64,000 bases of DNA, taken from positions 3,497,582-3,561,581 of the forward strand of contig NW_020170381.1 of NCBI RefSeq assembly GCF_000524195.1, read 5' to 3'. Below are positions 1 through 12,600 of the stretch, piece after piece (position 1 is the stretch's first letter; every line of letters begins with the position of its first letter). The stretch comes from Echinococcus granulosus (Eukaryota; Platyhelminthes; Cestoda; Cyclophyllidea; Taeniidae). Under the pieces are notes generated by a model that did not search any database, was not told the DNA's origin, and worked only from the letters and a program-made list of their open reading frames with translations. Position numbers and translations under genes: made by a program.

Positions 1-1212
1 ACCATTTCGACTAATTACACAAAATCAGTTCAAGATAATGTATTCCTAATAGTATATGTGCTTTAAATTCACAGAGATACTCTCGAAACGAAATCGAACA
101 CCAAAGTGCAAAATAACCTAATTGCATATTATTCATCATATGCAGCAGGAAGGACTGAACATATCTGGACGGCGCTATCAATAGGAGATACTGCCTTGAG
201 ATGATACGGAGATCCCCGAGGCTATTGGATCTCATGTTTTCAGCTACTGTATTTCAAAATATCATACAAGTGCCATTGATTTGGAAAGCCAAGTCAACCG
301 TAGATCGCCGTATATGTTATTTGTGATTGTTTGCCATTGAGATGTCGCTTGGTATTTTTCACTGAACACGTATATACATGCAGTAAAGATTAGCAGAATG
401 ACGTTAACGTCTGGTACTTTTGACTTTGGTTCCAAAGTAGCAGCTAGTTAGATTACAAAAAATGTAAAGAAGTGATGTGAAAAAGTGAGCTGTAAAAGCA
501 GATCGACTTGCCTACTCATTTTATCCTTTTATGAGAAAATAAACCTACAAACATAACATGAAATAATTACTGCATCTAGTCCTCTAGATAGTAGTAGCAC
601 CGAAAGAGCTAATGGACTAAGCATATATCAACGCACTTGACGTCTCGGATCAGTGCGAGGTTACAGAGGCAGGGGAAAGTGATGTGTGAGTTGTTTCATC
701 GTACGGACAATAAAACTTTCACCATTTAAGTCTTCATTCTCTACAAACTCGATCACTACCACGGAATAATAGAAAGATAGTAGGCCTGGAAATGAGATTC
801 TACCGATGGCTACCCTATTCCGGTAAGGATGAGATGGCCTACTGGAATTATTCACCTCAACATTGAATGACTCAATAGAGCAGCTGTGCTTAAACGTATG
901 GGTGGGCGTAGTACAACATGCCTTATCATTTCAAACAATGGGCACAATCAAGGGTCTAAGTAGACACCCATGCAGAAAGGATGCGATGCACATTTCTTGA
1001 GGGTTTTAAATATAAAGCAATGGTTTTTTGTCAAATAATGCACTCACCATTCCTAAGTAGCATTAACAATTTACGATCACGTCCGCAGTCGTAACGGATC
1101 GATCAATCTATCTGATAAAAGACCCGGGTTTGTCTGAGTAGAAGACAGCCATAAGCCCAAGTAGTCCAAATACTCAAATGTGTGAATCGAAATAGGTAAA
1201 AAAAGAACCTAC
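1..1212. other. No supported gene; downstream intron or flank of the MBD gene
   Basis: No open frame here has a recognisable domain or convincing splice sites. The MBD gene's third exon ends at 1213 in a donor (GTAGGT on the minus strand) with an incomplete codon. At least part of this stretch is therefore intron, and the remaining exons probably lie beyond the left edge. Confidence 0.5.
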
Positions 1213-4200
1213 CTAGACGCTTCACAGCAGTGGACGCAGTAAGCGCGGAGATAGAAGTCGTTGCTTCGTTGTCTGGGGCGATTGAGGTAGGAGCGGCAGT
1301 GCCGGTCAAGTCCGATAAACTGCCCTCTGCCTTGGATGGCAGAGACGGAGCTGAGGACGGCGGAAGCAATGGAGCAGAGGGTGAAGGCGCGTCTGTCATG
1401 ACAGGGGCTCTATTGGACGTCTCAACCTCCTCAGGAAAGACAAAAACGGAGTCGTCAGGCGCTGAGACGAGACGTACTTCCCGGTTGGCGTCGAAACAGA
1501 AACTGGTATTAATGCACTCGTCTGAGATCGCTGCTGCACGTTCTGCCGACAACCAGCGCTCCAAATGAGCACGTACCTCGGCCACATTTTTCAGTCGTGA
1601 ACCACCGGGTCTGTAAAGTTGTAGGAAAATTGCATGTAGCCTCATCGTTCAGTCTCCCACGGTTCGGCTTGGACGCTAAAAGCATGGAGCTCTGTTCGAG
1701 CCACTTACAATACTAGTCCTCCAATCCCTTTTATAACAAAGGCACTTCCAAAATCACATACTTCATAAGGTCTTCAAATATCTCGAGATTTAAATGGTAT
1801 CAGAAAACGAGTTTTAAAATGAAAATTTCATTCGGTACAATTATAAAATAGTATAAAAAGGTATAAGTAAAGTAACTGTTCATGCTACTTACTTTGGGAT
1901 AGCAAAAATGGTTGGCAAATTCAGAAGTTTGGAATTTAAACGATGACATGGATAGTAACAAGAAATTACACCAGAAACACTAGTTCCCAGTGCACTGTGT
2001 GATGCGATACTTTAAGAGGTAGGCGCCTAATGGGGTTGAGGTGAGAGGTAAACAGAAGCAATAACCTGCAATGATGTTACGGTACCAGGACACGAAGTAG
2101 GCGGGCAGGCTTGCCTGAAACTCACCTGGCAAGGGTCACACCGCCAATTCGAATGATTAAACGGAGGAATGCAGGATCAGTTTCGCAAATCTAGCAATGT
2201 AGTAACTAGAGAGGAAATTCACCCAATCTTAACGACTGTGAAACCACCTGGCTAGAAAGTGATCGATTTTCCGCTATATTAAATAGTGGGTACCGGCTTG
2301 AGGGGATTTTTGAACTGCTGAGATACGGATAAACGTATGTATAAACACAAAAACAAATAAGTACATATAGTATATATACATACTTATAGGAGCCAAAGGT
2401 CCAAAATTGCACAGAAGGTTGCAAATGTACCAAAGAATGTAGCTATAGGCGATCCGGCGGACTTTAACTGACGTGATTTATGGGGCAGATTAACATGGGC
2501 CAAACAAGAAAGGAAAAGTACAAAAGGGATGGCAAAATGAAAGCGACTAACGAAATATAGACGACTATGTCGGATTGGCGGTCCACAATGCGTGTCCAAG
2601 CGCTGTTCCAAGGTAGCGGAGGCTTGGCACCTTCCGATTTGGCTACCGCCAATGAGGTCTTGGGTCCACTTGACGTTGAGTTGGCGCAACTAACCCCAGG
2701 TGCACGTTTCTGTGCAGTGCGATTTTTGGCCGTTGCCACAACATATCCACTAGTGTTGGTCAGAGGCCCAGCCGCTGAGGCAGCGGCGGAAAGAAAGACT
2801 TCTGCAGCATTTGATAGCGGCTGCTGATAGGCGATGGCAGCAGCACGAGCAGCTGCTGCGTACGACGCCACGATCTGGTCCGGCGGACTTTTATTCGCCT
2901 CTTTTGATGGCACCTAAGCGAAGAAAAACAGAGAAGGGTAGATAATAACGAGCAGTAGACCCATGATCTTTTCACCGATGGTCAAAAAAGGGAGAGAATA
3001 AAAGAATAGAAAGTTCGGCCTCTCAACAACGCAGAGAGCAAACAGGTAGCATAGCGAGCACAGGATCGCAGGATAGAGCGAAGCGACATGCAAACGAGAA
3101 ATTTCACACACACACACATGGGTTATTCGCTTGAGTGGCAGAAAATGTGTTACAAACACAGTGATGCTGCTGCGGCTGGGCGACAAACTACCTGTGTGTA
3201 TGTTATTTGCAAGAGGAATGCGGTGTTGGTAGCGAGAGGCAGTCTCCGGCTGCAAAAAACAACACCTGAAGTATTTAGAAAAGAGGAAACAAACACGCAC
3301 GCATAGAATGCGCGAGACAGGGGAGAGGGGGCTGGAGGGATAATGGTGGGTGCGAGACGGTCGGGTCAAGTTGGAGCTTACTTGGGACAGTGCCTGCTCC
3401 AGGTATCAAGAAGAGAGTCGACAGACTGTGGCCTGAAGACAAGAAGTGTCAGTGGAAAAAAACGAGACCCAAAATAAGTTGACGTTAACTAAGTAGCATG
3501 CATAGCGTTAATGCGTGAACTAATAAATAATAGGAGGATGCAAGCGGTGAGTCCGGAGCATGCCGCATGTAAATAGCGAAATCAACAACTGGGTGGAGCA
3601 AAATCTGTAACCAAAAGTGTGGGATCGACATTTAAAGTAAAATAAAAGACACTCCAACGCAATTTTAGATGATACTATGCTGACTCGAAAAGTGAAACAC
3701 GTTTATTGCCTTAAGGTAACAAACGTACCCCCTGCTGACTGCATTTGCACGATCTACTTCTAATTCACTTAAGTTTAAAAGAGTAAAATCCATTCAGATG
3801 TTCTAAAAGCGTGGAATCAGCAACATTGTTGGATTATGGGGTAAAATATGGCGCGGGAATGGAGGTGCGGCGAAGCATGCAATTAGTGCAAGTGAACAGT
3901 AAATAAACGCAAAATCACCAACTCAAGATACAAACATAGACTGTGGAACTAACGGTATCGAGAAAGGAGTGGAGAAATGGTAAAAAGCCTCATACCTGAG
4001 AAGTAGTACTGCCGTTGCTGTTTCCATAGAGGACAGGAGCGCGAACTATAGTGTGAGTATCGGAAGGTTCTGAAGAGGTAGTCGTGAGGTCACAAGTTGG
4101 TTGTTGCAGAAGGCCAGGGTTCAAAAGAGGAAGCATCTGAGAAAGATTGAGTTGGGCAATGAGGGGATTCACGGCATTAGGGATGGGAAGGCCGCCAAGA

Positions 4201-4412
4201 AATTGGGCCGTTTGGGGCAGAAAATAGGGTGAAGCGGCATGAAGAGAGGACGATGTAGAAAGGTTGGGCTGAGCAGGTAAAAGAAGCGAGGATATATCTT
4301 GTCCGGAAACAATGGATGTTGAATCAAGTGGAAGCCCAAGACTTAAACCAAGCAGTGAGTTCACATTAGGAACAGATGGAAGCTGTCCATAGGGGAAATA
4401 GCGAGGAAACAT
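1213..4412 (-). CDS. MBD (methyl-CpG-binding-type) domain protein, 5' three exons, continues off the left edge
   Basis: Three exons on the minus strand: 4412-3996, 2913-2552 and 1610-1213, in phases 0, 2 and 1. Together they give about 392 residues. Residues 1-139 are rich in Leu, Pro, Asn and Ser; residues 140-230 are Ala/Ser-rich. From about residue 235 an MBD-type fold is visible: a Trp-x-Arg-Ile-Val strand, then the conserved VVYISPGGSRL hairpin, then the helix EVRAHLERW, and later a Phe-Cys-Phe-Asp segment. The hairpin is created only when exon 2 (ending TTTC, donor GTTAGT) is joined to exon 3 (acceptor TTTACAG), so the splice supports the call. MBD proteins bind DNA or act as chromatin-complex adaptors. 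The YISPxG motif suggests the MBD5/6 (Drosophila sba) or BAZ2 group; I cannot separate them without the downstream exons. ATG 4412 is chosen because an in-frame stop lies 7-9 nt upstream; a splice acceptor sits about 50 nt before it. Confidence 0.62.
3105..3118. repeat. (CA)7 microsatellite
   Basis: Short uninterrupted CA run inside the first intron of the MBD gene. Confidence 0.85.
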
Positions 4413-5297
4413 GCCCAGTTAAGGAAGGGTTGGATCCCAATGATCGTAGCTACAAAAAATAAACCGAAAAAATTAATTCAGCCGCCTTAGGTGGCATCGA
4501 ATATAAACTGGGAGTTCTAATATTCCAAACGAACATTTTATAAGCAATGGGATGAGTATAGGCACAGTAGGTAGGGGTTAAGCCATAAAATTAGCACGGA
4601 CCCATGTATTTCCTTGATAGATTATGTAAATTATAATGAGACCCAAATGGAACAATCAATAGTAATAGCTCATGTTCCTACTAAGAGCACAAATAGACAT
4701 CTTTGAGAAGTGCCAAGTGGATTGGCTGTGACGAAGCTAAAACTTTAAGCTATGCAAGAATGGCAAATAATGCTAGCTACCTGAGATATCGAAAAGGCAA
4801 GGTTACGAAAGTAACGAACACTGTGCAAAGCATCTACAGACCAAGTCAAATCCCACCGTCTTCGATATTGTTTAAAACGATTATAATTGTATCGGTGCCC
4901 TTAATGAATATGGGCAAAGAATGGCTTTTAAGTCAAATAATTTGTGGCAAAAATTCCTCATTATTCAATAAAAATCTCATTTATAGCAGATACAAGTACT
5001 AGAACTTTCCAAAATCTAATATAGTTTTAAAAGCAAAATGCACCAAGTAGTCTAAAATGATATTTCAAAACAGATCTCAGAATTTAACCAAGTTTGTTAT
5101 TTAGCTCTTAAAATCCAAAGTGGGGCTTATACATTGCATAACAACGATGGAAATGCGATGCTAGAGGAATATCCCTAGTACTAGCTGCGCGGACGTTTCA
5201 CAAACTTTATTCCCGGAATTGAAGCTTTGATAAAGGCGATTTGATTTATCTTGGCCCCATAGATATATTGTTATTTTAAAGTGGTGTACTCTTCACC

Positions 5298-5694
5298 CAT
5301 ATCGCTCCCTGCGACTTCCCTGAAGAGAGAAGAAACAACAGCCGGGCAGAATATATATATTCAACATACAGTATTGTAATACGATAGTGGTTTATCCCTC
5401 GGTTCTGGTGAGGCGCCACTTTTGTACTTCGAATTAGCCCCCTTGTACCTCGCTGGGTGGGCTGGCCTTTTGGGCCATGCCAATAGCCCGGACACCTTCT
5501 CCGTGCTGAATATACATATTCTGCCCGACTATTGTGTCTTCTTTCGTCTTAAGGGAGTCTCGGGACGCTACAGTATGGCTTGGAGGTACTGAAATGGCGC
5601 AGAGGCAAATCTGCCTGGCGGAGCTGCAATGGTGGAGCACCTAAGTGGTCATTTAGACAAAACCAAGAGTTAAGCAATCAACCAACGTATTCTT
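5298..5694 (+). repeat. Older solo LTR of the TRIM family, split by a younger one
   Basis: The left part, about 5298-5374, carries the family's start through CGGGCAGAATATATATATTC and on to ACATACAGTAT. The right part, 5577 to about 5694, resumes with GGCTTGG and runs through GTGGAGCACCTAAGTGGTC to the family end. Removing 5375-5572 plus one copy of GTAT restores the continuous LTR order seen in other copies. The boundary at the left end is approximate because the first bases are degenerate. Confidence 0.75.
5375..5572 (-). mobile_element. Solo LTR (198 bp) of the TRIM family, inserted in another LTR
   Basis: Reverse-orientation LTR that starts TGTAATACG and ends GACGCTACA, flanked on both sides by GTAT (5371-5374 and 5573-5576), a 4-bp target-site duplication. 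It closely resembles, base for base over most of its length, the plus-strand copy at about 54729-54912. This indicates a young subfamily. It contains no coding sequence. Confidence 0.85.
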
Positions 5695-5969
5695 AGGTGT
5701 TCCGAGTCCGCACTAGTTAAATACTAAAGTTTGACTAAATAGGAAACCTAGAATCCCTTCTGTTGAAAATGGTTAAATATTACTCAGGTTGTTTTTCAAG
5801 GAGTAAATTGACGCATTTCTTGCGACTTAAGGGGAGTAAATAGCTCATTGCATTTTACAATTGAGATATTCCTTATTTACGCCCCTTCCCAAATCCTTCG
5901 CCTCTTCTAGCAACAAACTTATATCACTGTTCTCTATTGTATTTAGCCGAATTTTGAAATGTGGTCCAT

Positions 5970-7194
5970 CTATGCCTCCGTCAGATCATCATTATAATAA
6001 AGGAGGATTTCTGGAATGAAGTCATCGACGTTTAAGAGAAGTTCCTCCAACAATTCCTCTTCATCTGGTATTCCGTTTTCAGTCAATGTCTTATTCATAT
6101 CAAGTACTTCTTGACCGTATTTCCATGTGTACGACGCGGCATGGGCATTGCATGGTAGGTAACGTGCCAATATGTCAAGCATCGTTTCTTCTGAGCAAAC
6201 CTGATTGATAAAAGTTCCATGAGTGTAAATTATCCAGAAGTCGCTAAGTTAGCTGGATTATAGAACATAAAATTCTTCATAGTGAGGGCCCGGTAACTCA
6301 AAGAACGGCATAACACGTAACCCCAAAGTTAATGGGACTCTAAACAAGTAATGCATCAATCGAATAAGGTAAGTACATTATGAAGATTTATGAACCCATT
6401 TTAGTAAAAAGTTGTGTAGGTCTTCATATTACTTGAACAAACAGGAACTTACCTCAAATGTAGAATTATTTCCGGTTAGCGTATTTAGGACTCGAATAGT
6501 TCTTGCCTTCTTAGTTAAGCGGCCAGTCAGATAGGATTTATCTTGCCACCAAGGAATAACAAAATCATTTCGCCAGTCTGATGTAGGAAACGGTGGTGGC
6601 ACATGAAGGAATCGCCCATACGGTGTATATGGTACGCGTACAAAAGTTATTGGATCAATATGCGTTCGAAGATTACCGGTTTTCGGGTCGAACCAATGTG
6701 AAATATCGGTGCCACCGACAGCTAGTATTGGCTTTAGCAAAACATCACCTATGAATAAGGGTACTTCTTAATTTACTCTAATAAATAATCCAATACATAG
6801 CAGTCAAGTTAGAGCAGAATTCTGAAGTCAATTGCACTTTACAGTCATGAAAGGCAATCCTACCTTCTCTTTTGTTTGGACTCAATTATTAGCATGGTAA
6901 CAAAATCAAGCAAGTTTCATTAAAGTACTACATTTATTCAGAGATAAAGGCAAATATTAGTTTTGTAAGTGAAATCAATGAGTTCTGCGTATGCCTTGTG
7001 ATTTAGCGGAAAATGCCAACCATTTTAACTTTGTCTGAAATATTATTTTTTTATATCCTTTTGCCAGTTACAAACGTACCCTTGTGAAGATTACATAATG
7101 AGGTTAAATCGTATACGTTCCCTAAATAGGACACCCATAAATCAGTCTCAGTGTTATGCAAGGAAACCTCAACCGGTGTGTAGTACTTTACCAT
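5970..7194 (-). CDS. CYB5D1: Cytochrome b5 domain-containing protein 1 (CYB5D1)
   Basis: Three exons, 7194-7080, 6748-6453 and 6200-5970, join in phase to give 213 residues; the human protein is about 228. Family landmarks appear in order: [35 protein letters not shown] with a candidate haem ligand His56, HIDPITF, a [12 protein letters not shown] segment, [23 protein letters not shown] and the C-terminal [11 protein letters not shown]. Splice sites are GTACGT/ATAG and GTAAGT/CAG. Every junction falls where the human protein continues, so the model is firm. CYB5D1 is known as a ciliary, radial-spoke-associated redox or haem-binding protein; axonemal location here is by homology only. The start ATG 7194 sits just before the first conserved strand, so the N-terminus is shorter than in human and an extra 5' exon cannot be excluded. 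Confidence 0.93.
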
Positions 7195-9567
7195 TCCCGC
7201 TCATACCCGTAACTCATTCGTTGTCAAGTTAATGGCTGATAAAAAGGTAATCAAGGTTCATAAGAAGCATTACATACAATGAGCTTTTCTTATCATTTTT
7301 GACTGTACAAAGATTACAGTGAGCAATAATCTCATTGGATGATTCTCTCTCACGTCGTGAAATGTGCAGCATCTCGGCTGTTTTGCCCTTCTGCTTCCAT
7401 CTTCATATCCTTGAATCTAGAAGAAAAATCTGAGAAGGACATAATGCATTGTATAGTTTGCAATTTTATAAACAGTCAATTTTGTGGTGTCATAATTTCT
7501 TTACGTCTCGGAGATTGATGACGTCTCCTTAGTAGTAGAGTTGGTTTGATTTACCCCTTTGCCACATAGAAAGTAAAATTAAAAGAACATATATGATTAT
7601 CATTACGCTGTTTTGAATTTACATTAAAGATGTGATAAAATAAATTAACATGGATGAACACATTGTTCCAACGTGCTGAGTTTGTGGCGGTATGACCTCA
7701 GTGCTTTAAAAGGGATATCAAATATAACTAGCTTTATCTCTTTCAAGTACCGGCAAGTGATGCAGCTTACGCACCAGGAAGGCTGTACATGTGCAAAGCT
7801 ACCAACGTAGAGGTAAGATTTAAGTATTTGTAATAGACGATCAATCAAATAATATGTGCAAGAAGTTACGCTAAACGGATCATTGCCAGTATTGGTCGAG
7901 GGCTGACATCCCGATCTTCCTACCTGAGTCCGCAAAATCAAACATTGGCGCTGTGGTGGCGTATTCGCCTTCAAGACTCTGGTAGCGAAGGCTTCAAACG
8001 AAAAGGTTTAAAAATGGCTTACCTACTTTAAGTTACGTCGGCTTCCTATAGAAATGAATTGTATTTGTTTTATTTTCACTGAAAAGAGTATGATTATGAT
8101 ATGTATGTATGATTAAGATAAATACCCTTTCCATTGGAGAGACATTGCCGATCTCAACCATGGCTAGTAGCATTGAAAAATGGGAATTAGTGATAACAAC
8201 AATAAGTTCTACCAGAGAAGGCCGCGGGTTTTGCATTTATGGATCCTGCACACGCACACGATAGACAGGCATGCAAATCGGTGTAAATAACCCCCGAAAG
8301 TAAGGTCTTGCTTATCATTAAGTTGTAGGTGCAGATGGACGAGCCTGAGATATCCATCGTTGACTTAGTGTGAAACGCATCAAGCCTGTGGTCGTCCTTG
8401 CTTTGCTGAAAGGGAAATTTTAACAATTTCCTGCCACACCAGGCTTATCAAAAGTGTGTAAATCATAACGAAGGCAATGTATTCAATCTGGTAGCCTGCG
8501 ACAAATTTGTCTTGATGACGGAATTCCATGCTCAGTGGATTTTACGATCCAATAAATTCATCAATGAAAGCAAGCTATTTCTAAACCCCCTTGTGGTCCA
8601 CACAATCTGGGTAAACCGTGTTAAGATTTAATATTTGTTTTTGAGTTCACATTCAACTTCTTGGATTCTGACGGTTAGACTTCTATCATAGCAGCAGGGG
8701 CTTCCAGCTATGCCTATTGCCCTAGGTAAAATGATAAATGGACGCTGAAAATGTCACAATCATTGGATTAATAACTGTGCATTTGGTATTCTGTGGAAAG
8801 TAAATAGAAGCTTACCTATGTTAATGCTACACTGGGATTGGCTATGCTTAACTATCAAATTAGGAGATAAAAATGGAAGTTGATACAATGCAATAGATGC
8901 AAATAAACTAAAGCAGTTCTGTCATCTGATGCACTGAATCTGTGTCCACTCGAAAAAAAAGAGTAGAGCTAAAATTGCTTTTTGATGCGGAACACATTGT
9001 TATAACTCGGTGCCACAACGTTGTCCAGGTTAAAAGCATAACGCCGTTTCGATAACTGGGTTGTCAAACTTTCAAAAGTGTTGATTTCATAAATGATTAC
9101 TCATCATTCCAGCAGAAATACTTACCACTTTTTTCACTTTAACGGTAGGTTATACATCAAGAGAAGGCTTGCCGTGGCAATGGTCGGATAACGTGGCTGA
9201 CAATAGTAGGACAGCCCCCGACACCTTTACACCATTCACATGTCTTACCACTGGGCTCCCAAACGTCCCGTAAATGTGGTCTGCTTGAAATATACTGCAG
9301 ATGTCCACTGGTTTGGACTTTGCTCTTCCGTTTAGCATCACAGATTTTCGCCTGCCACCTTGATTAAAAATGATGTCAGGTCCATACGCGCTACTAATAC
9401 AGAAATAGGACATCTGCCGCGTCGTCACAGTAGCGCCCTTTTTATGTCTGTCAAGTTAAAATTCCTAGTTCGACCTGCTACAGGGTCATTGGTGTCTTCT
9501 AGATGTAAAGCAGCTATCATCAGTATAGGTGTCAAGTACGAGTAAAAGCGGGCCATGAAATTGCTTA
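7195..9567. other. Intergenic, no supported gene
   Basis: Several medium open frames exist on the minus strand (7974-7645, 8426-8187, 9428-9150). None shows a recognised motif or a consistent pair of splice sites leading to another exon. The stretch separates the 5' end of CYB5D1 from the 3' end of HDHD5. Confidence 0.5.
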
Positions 9568-9573
9568 TTTATT
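9568..9573 (-). terminator. Polyadenylation signal AATAAA for HDHD5
   Basis: AATAAA on the minus strand, about 110 nt downstream of the HDHD5 stop codon; a suitable distance for its mRNA 3' end. Confidence 0.55.
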
Positions 9574-9598
9574 GAAATGATTACTGAAGGCACCATTT

Positions 9599-9609
9599 CC
9601 CCCCCCCCC
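9599..9609. repeat. Homopolymer run of 11 C
   Basis: Uninterrupted C run in the 3' untranslated part of HDHD5 (G run in its mRNA). It is a length-variable site and a likely spot for sequencing error. Confidence 0.8.
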
Positions 9610-9683
9610 TTCCGGAACGCACAACCACACGCATAACAAGACATCCTCTGACACCAATAGGGGAGGGAAAAGAGGGAAGCGGT

Positions 9684-12600
9684 TCAGGGCAACTTTGGAT
9701 CAAAGGACTCCTCTACAAGGAGGAGTTTAATCCCTTCCAGCACATTAGCCGCCTCGAAGGTCGGCAGAATGAGGTCAACTGCGCCCATGAAGTCACGATG
9801 ACAGTGCAACGGCTTTGAACGTATCGCCTGACGATCACCGGGCTTGTAAACGCCTGTCTGCACGAGAATCGCTACAAAAATACACGCCTTTCAATTATTT
9901 TTTTAAAATTTTGAGTCTAATGTCCCCTATCTTAAAAAAATTTTGGGCTTAATGTCATTAGTTATAGTGGATTTGAAACCTTCTGGTACCAAATACATTG
10001 CAAAGTGGACGGACAAATATGTGAGCCAGCAGTAACACATTAATTTCAGGCAATCGTTGAACCTCTAAAGAAAGAAATGCAGATATTGGACTACGATACA
10101 GGGTTTAAATAGGTTTGGGTAAACCAAAAAGGCTTTAAAAACAAATCTCGAGTGCCAATTGTGTGAAGCTATCTTTAGTGATTTATCAAACGGCTTTGCT
10201 ATTAGGCACTTGTTGAGGAACGTTTATAAGCCGTAAGTGGAGAGCTGTCTAAATTTGTTGGATCCATCAAAGTTATGGGGATTGTATGGCCTTTCGCCCT
10301 GAAAAATTAACGTATAATCATTGTCCCCAACCCATAGATGGTCCTTAGATCACCAGCTACGTGAGATAGGCTTCAGATTCGCCTCATCAAAGCAACTACA
10401 AATGAGAAGACGGAGGGACTTGTGGTGAGAGTGGGAGGAGAGGATTTACCTTCAACACCGCGACAGGTTTGCGGTAGGAAGGTGGCGTCGGCCGGAACAG
10501 TGCGAGAGGAGGCAACGGCAGCTTTCATGTGCAACTGACTCTGCTCGGGCGCCGAAACATCCCGTCCACCAGACAGACGGCGGTAGCGGCGCAGGTACAT
10601 ATTGTACAGGTTGGCACCCAGTATGTCCACCTCCGGATTGTCTCTAAAATCGAAGTTGGTAAATACCTCAAAACACTGAACTATCTGGAAATCATCGCTA
10701 CTCGTAACCGTTCTTTTTATTTATTTGCCTTTTCAACAGACACGTAAGTGAAGCTCACTCTTTGTAGTAATATCACTAATTCCCAAATTTCATTTTTTGC
10801 TAATCGTAAATGAGTAACCTAGTGGTAAAAATTTAGCGAAATTTTAAATATATCAAATCATACAAAGTAGTTTGAAGAATGGTTTATCACATCAGGAAAG
10901 GTGAAACGAGAAAATCTTAATTGAAATTGCAAACTTCACTCGGTAGTCTGAAAACATCACGTCATATCATTCATTAAATGAGCTTGCAATTTTATCAGAG
11001 TCCAAGTTCACGCTCAAAAAAGTGTTTTTAGTTGCTTAGATTCTCTTACCACCACAGCTGTTTCGCATAACAAGCGCATAAATCCTAACCTTGAAAAGAC
11101 TGATGCAGAGAATAGAAAATGACGGTTAAACACTAACACTGAATGCAATTAACAGTAACCTAGCTGAGGATAAACTCATAATGTGGTGGATTTTCTTCCA
11201 TTGACAAGCAACCTTATTCAAAAGTGCGGGCACTTGTACAATGGACGGATAATGTGCTGGCACAATTATTGACCAGTCAGTGGCTAGCCACGATGATTTG
11301 GGAAATGGGTGCGTTGATGCATGACGAAGGCAAATCAGTGATGCGCTGTCCACTTACCCAAAGAAGTAGATTTTCCTAAGGGGCCGCGAGATGCCCATGC
11401 GCTTGGCAACTTTGCTCAGTATGTGCTCCGAGAATCGGTAGGTGATTTCACTCGGTTTGCCAACCAGGGCCGTGTACTTCAGGGGATAGCCGGATACTCG
11501 CTAAATTAGTGAAATGGTTCATTTCGGTGCCATTAAGCTAGGTACAGAATTGAGCGCCAGCGAAGTACAGCTGAATAGTCCATTTGATTGTTCAAAAAAA
11601 TAAAAGTGCAAATCTTTCGGTTGATCGTATGTCTAACTCGAGGATACCACTTGGTCAGCATTTGTCGACCTGATGATGAGTCAAATCACCTTCATTGAGT
11701 ATTATTCGCAATAAAGCGCAATTTGGCAACTTACTTCGTACAGTGACTCCAAACAGACGAGAAAGGCGCCGTGTCCAAATCTTAAAGTCGAAACTTTGGT
11801 AGTAAGGAATTTGCTTTACACAAAAAGGATATTCTTGCCTATTAACCAATTTTGCTATTTTCTTATGTCATTCTCTACAACAGATTAATGAAACAATGTG
11901 CGAAATTTCATTTAATGTTGGATGAACTTCAGCTTTTCGACTTAGAGCCGACTTCACCTAAACAGAGAATGGCCGATTGATTCACGAGTATTACAAGGTA
12001 GTTAATTTTTGAGTAGAAATCTGCTCTTGACAATGTGAGGATTAAAAGTTACAGGTAAAGTAAGAGCGGCTTAAGTACCTGGGCATGCAGGCCTGACCCA
12101 TGTACAGGAGATCCATGTTGCAAGCCAAGACAGGCAGATGGTTCTTTGGACTGGCTTCAGGTTTGTGATCCGGCTTTCCATTCGTCATTAGTAGGTCAAC
12201 GAGCAATTGCAAGTACATCTCCCATTGAACCGGTTCGCCCATTAATACAATAGCTAATGGAGATGAAAACAAATGCACTTGTTATGTAAAAGTATAGGTA
12301 TATAGTACCGCTTGCGAGTTTGATTTAATAGAAATTGTCCCCTGAAATCCGATACGTTTTCGTAAAATGTATGACTTCATCAAACTTGCCTTCAATCCGT
12401 GGAAAATCTTTATTTTCCTTATATCCTTTTGCCTAGAAATAGAATGACATGTTAGAGATATTAACCATTTTAACTAACTGAACAACATTAGAATGGGATC
12501 GGTGAGCCATACCACAATCTTACGGTTCTCGTGGTTCACCATATCGAGGAGAGGCCAGGCCTCGGCAACCTGTTCCATAGTGTAGACGTGCTTGAAGCCG

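Larger units (their letters stand above)
4413..5969. other. Intergenic, holds a nested pair of solo LTRs
   Basis: No gene supported. The right-hand part (5298-5694) is made of two nested copies of the TRIM LTR, listed separately. Open frames in this stretch (for example 5434-5640 minus and 4703-5002 plus) show no domain; the first lies wholly inside the repeat. Confidence 0.6.

Noticed and set aside
1230..1568. 112-codon plus-strand open frame
   Set aside because: Shadow of the third exon of the MBD gene on the other strand.
5434..5640. 68-codon minus-strand open frame
   Set aside because: It lies inside the nested TRIM LTRs; the frame is a by-product of the repeat and is disrupted in other copies.
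7645..8426. Three minus-strand open frames rich in Cys and hydrophobics
   Set aside because: No motif recognised, and no consistent acceptor/donor chain or start could be made; kept as unannotated.
9150..9428. 92-codon minus-strand open frame just downstream of HDHD5
   Set aside because: It falls beyond the HDHD5 polyadenylation signal and shows no domain; an opposing frame overlaps it.
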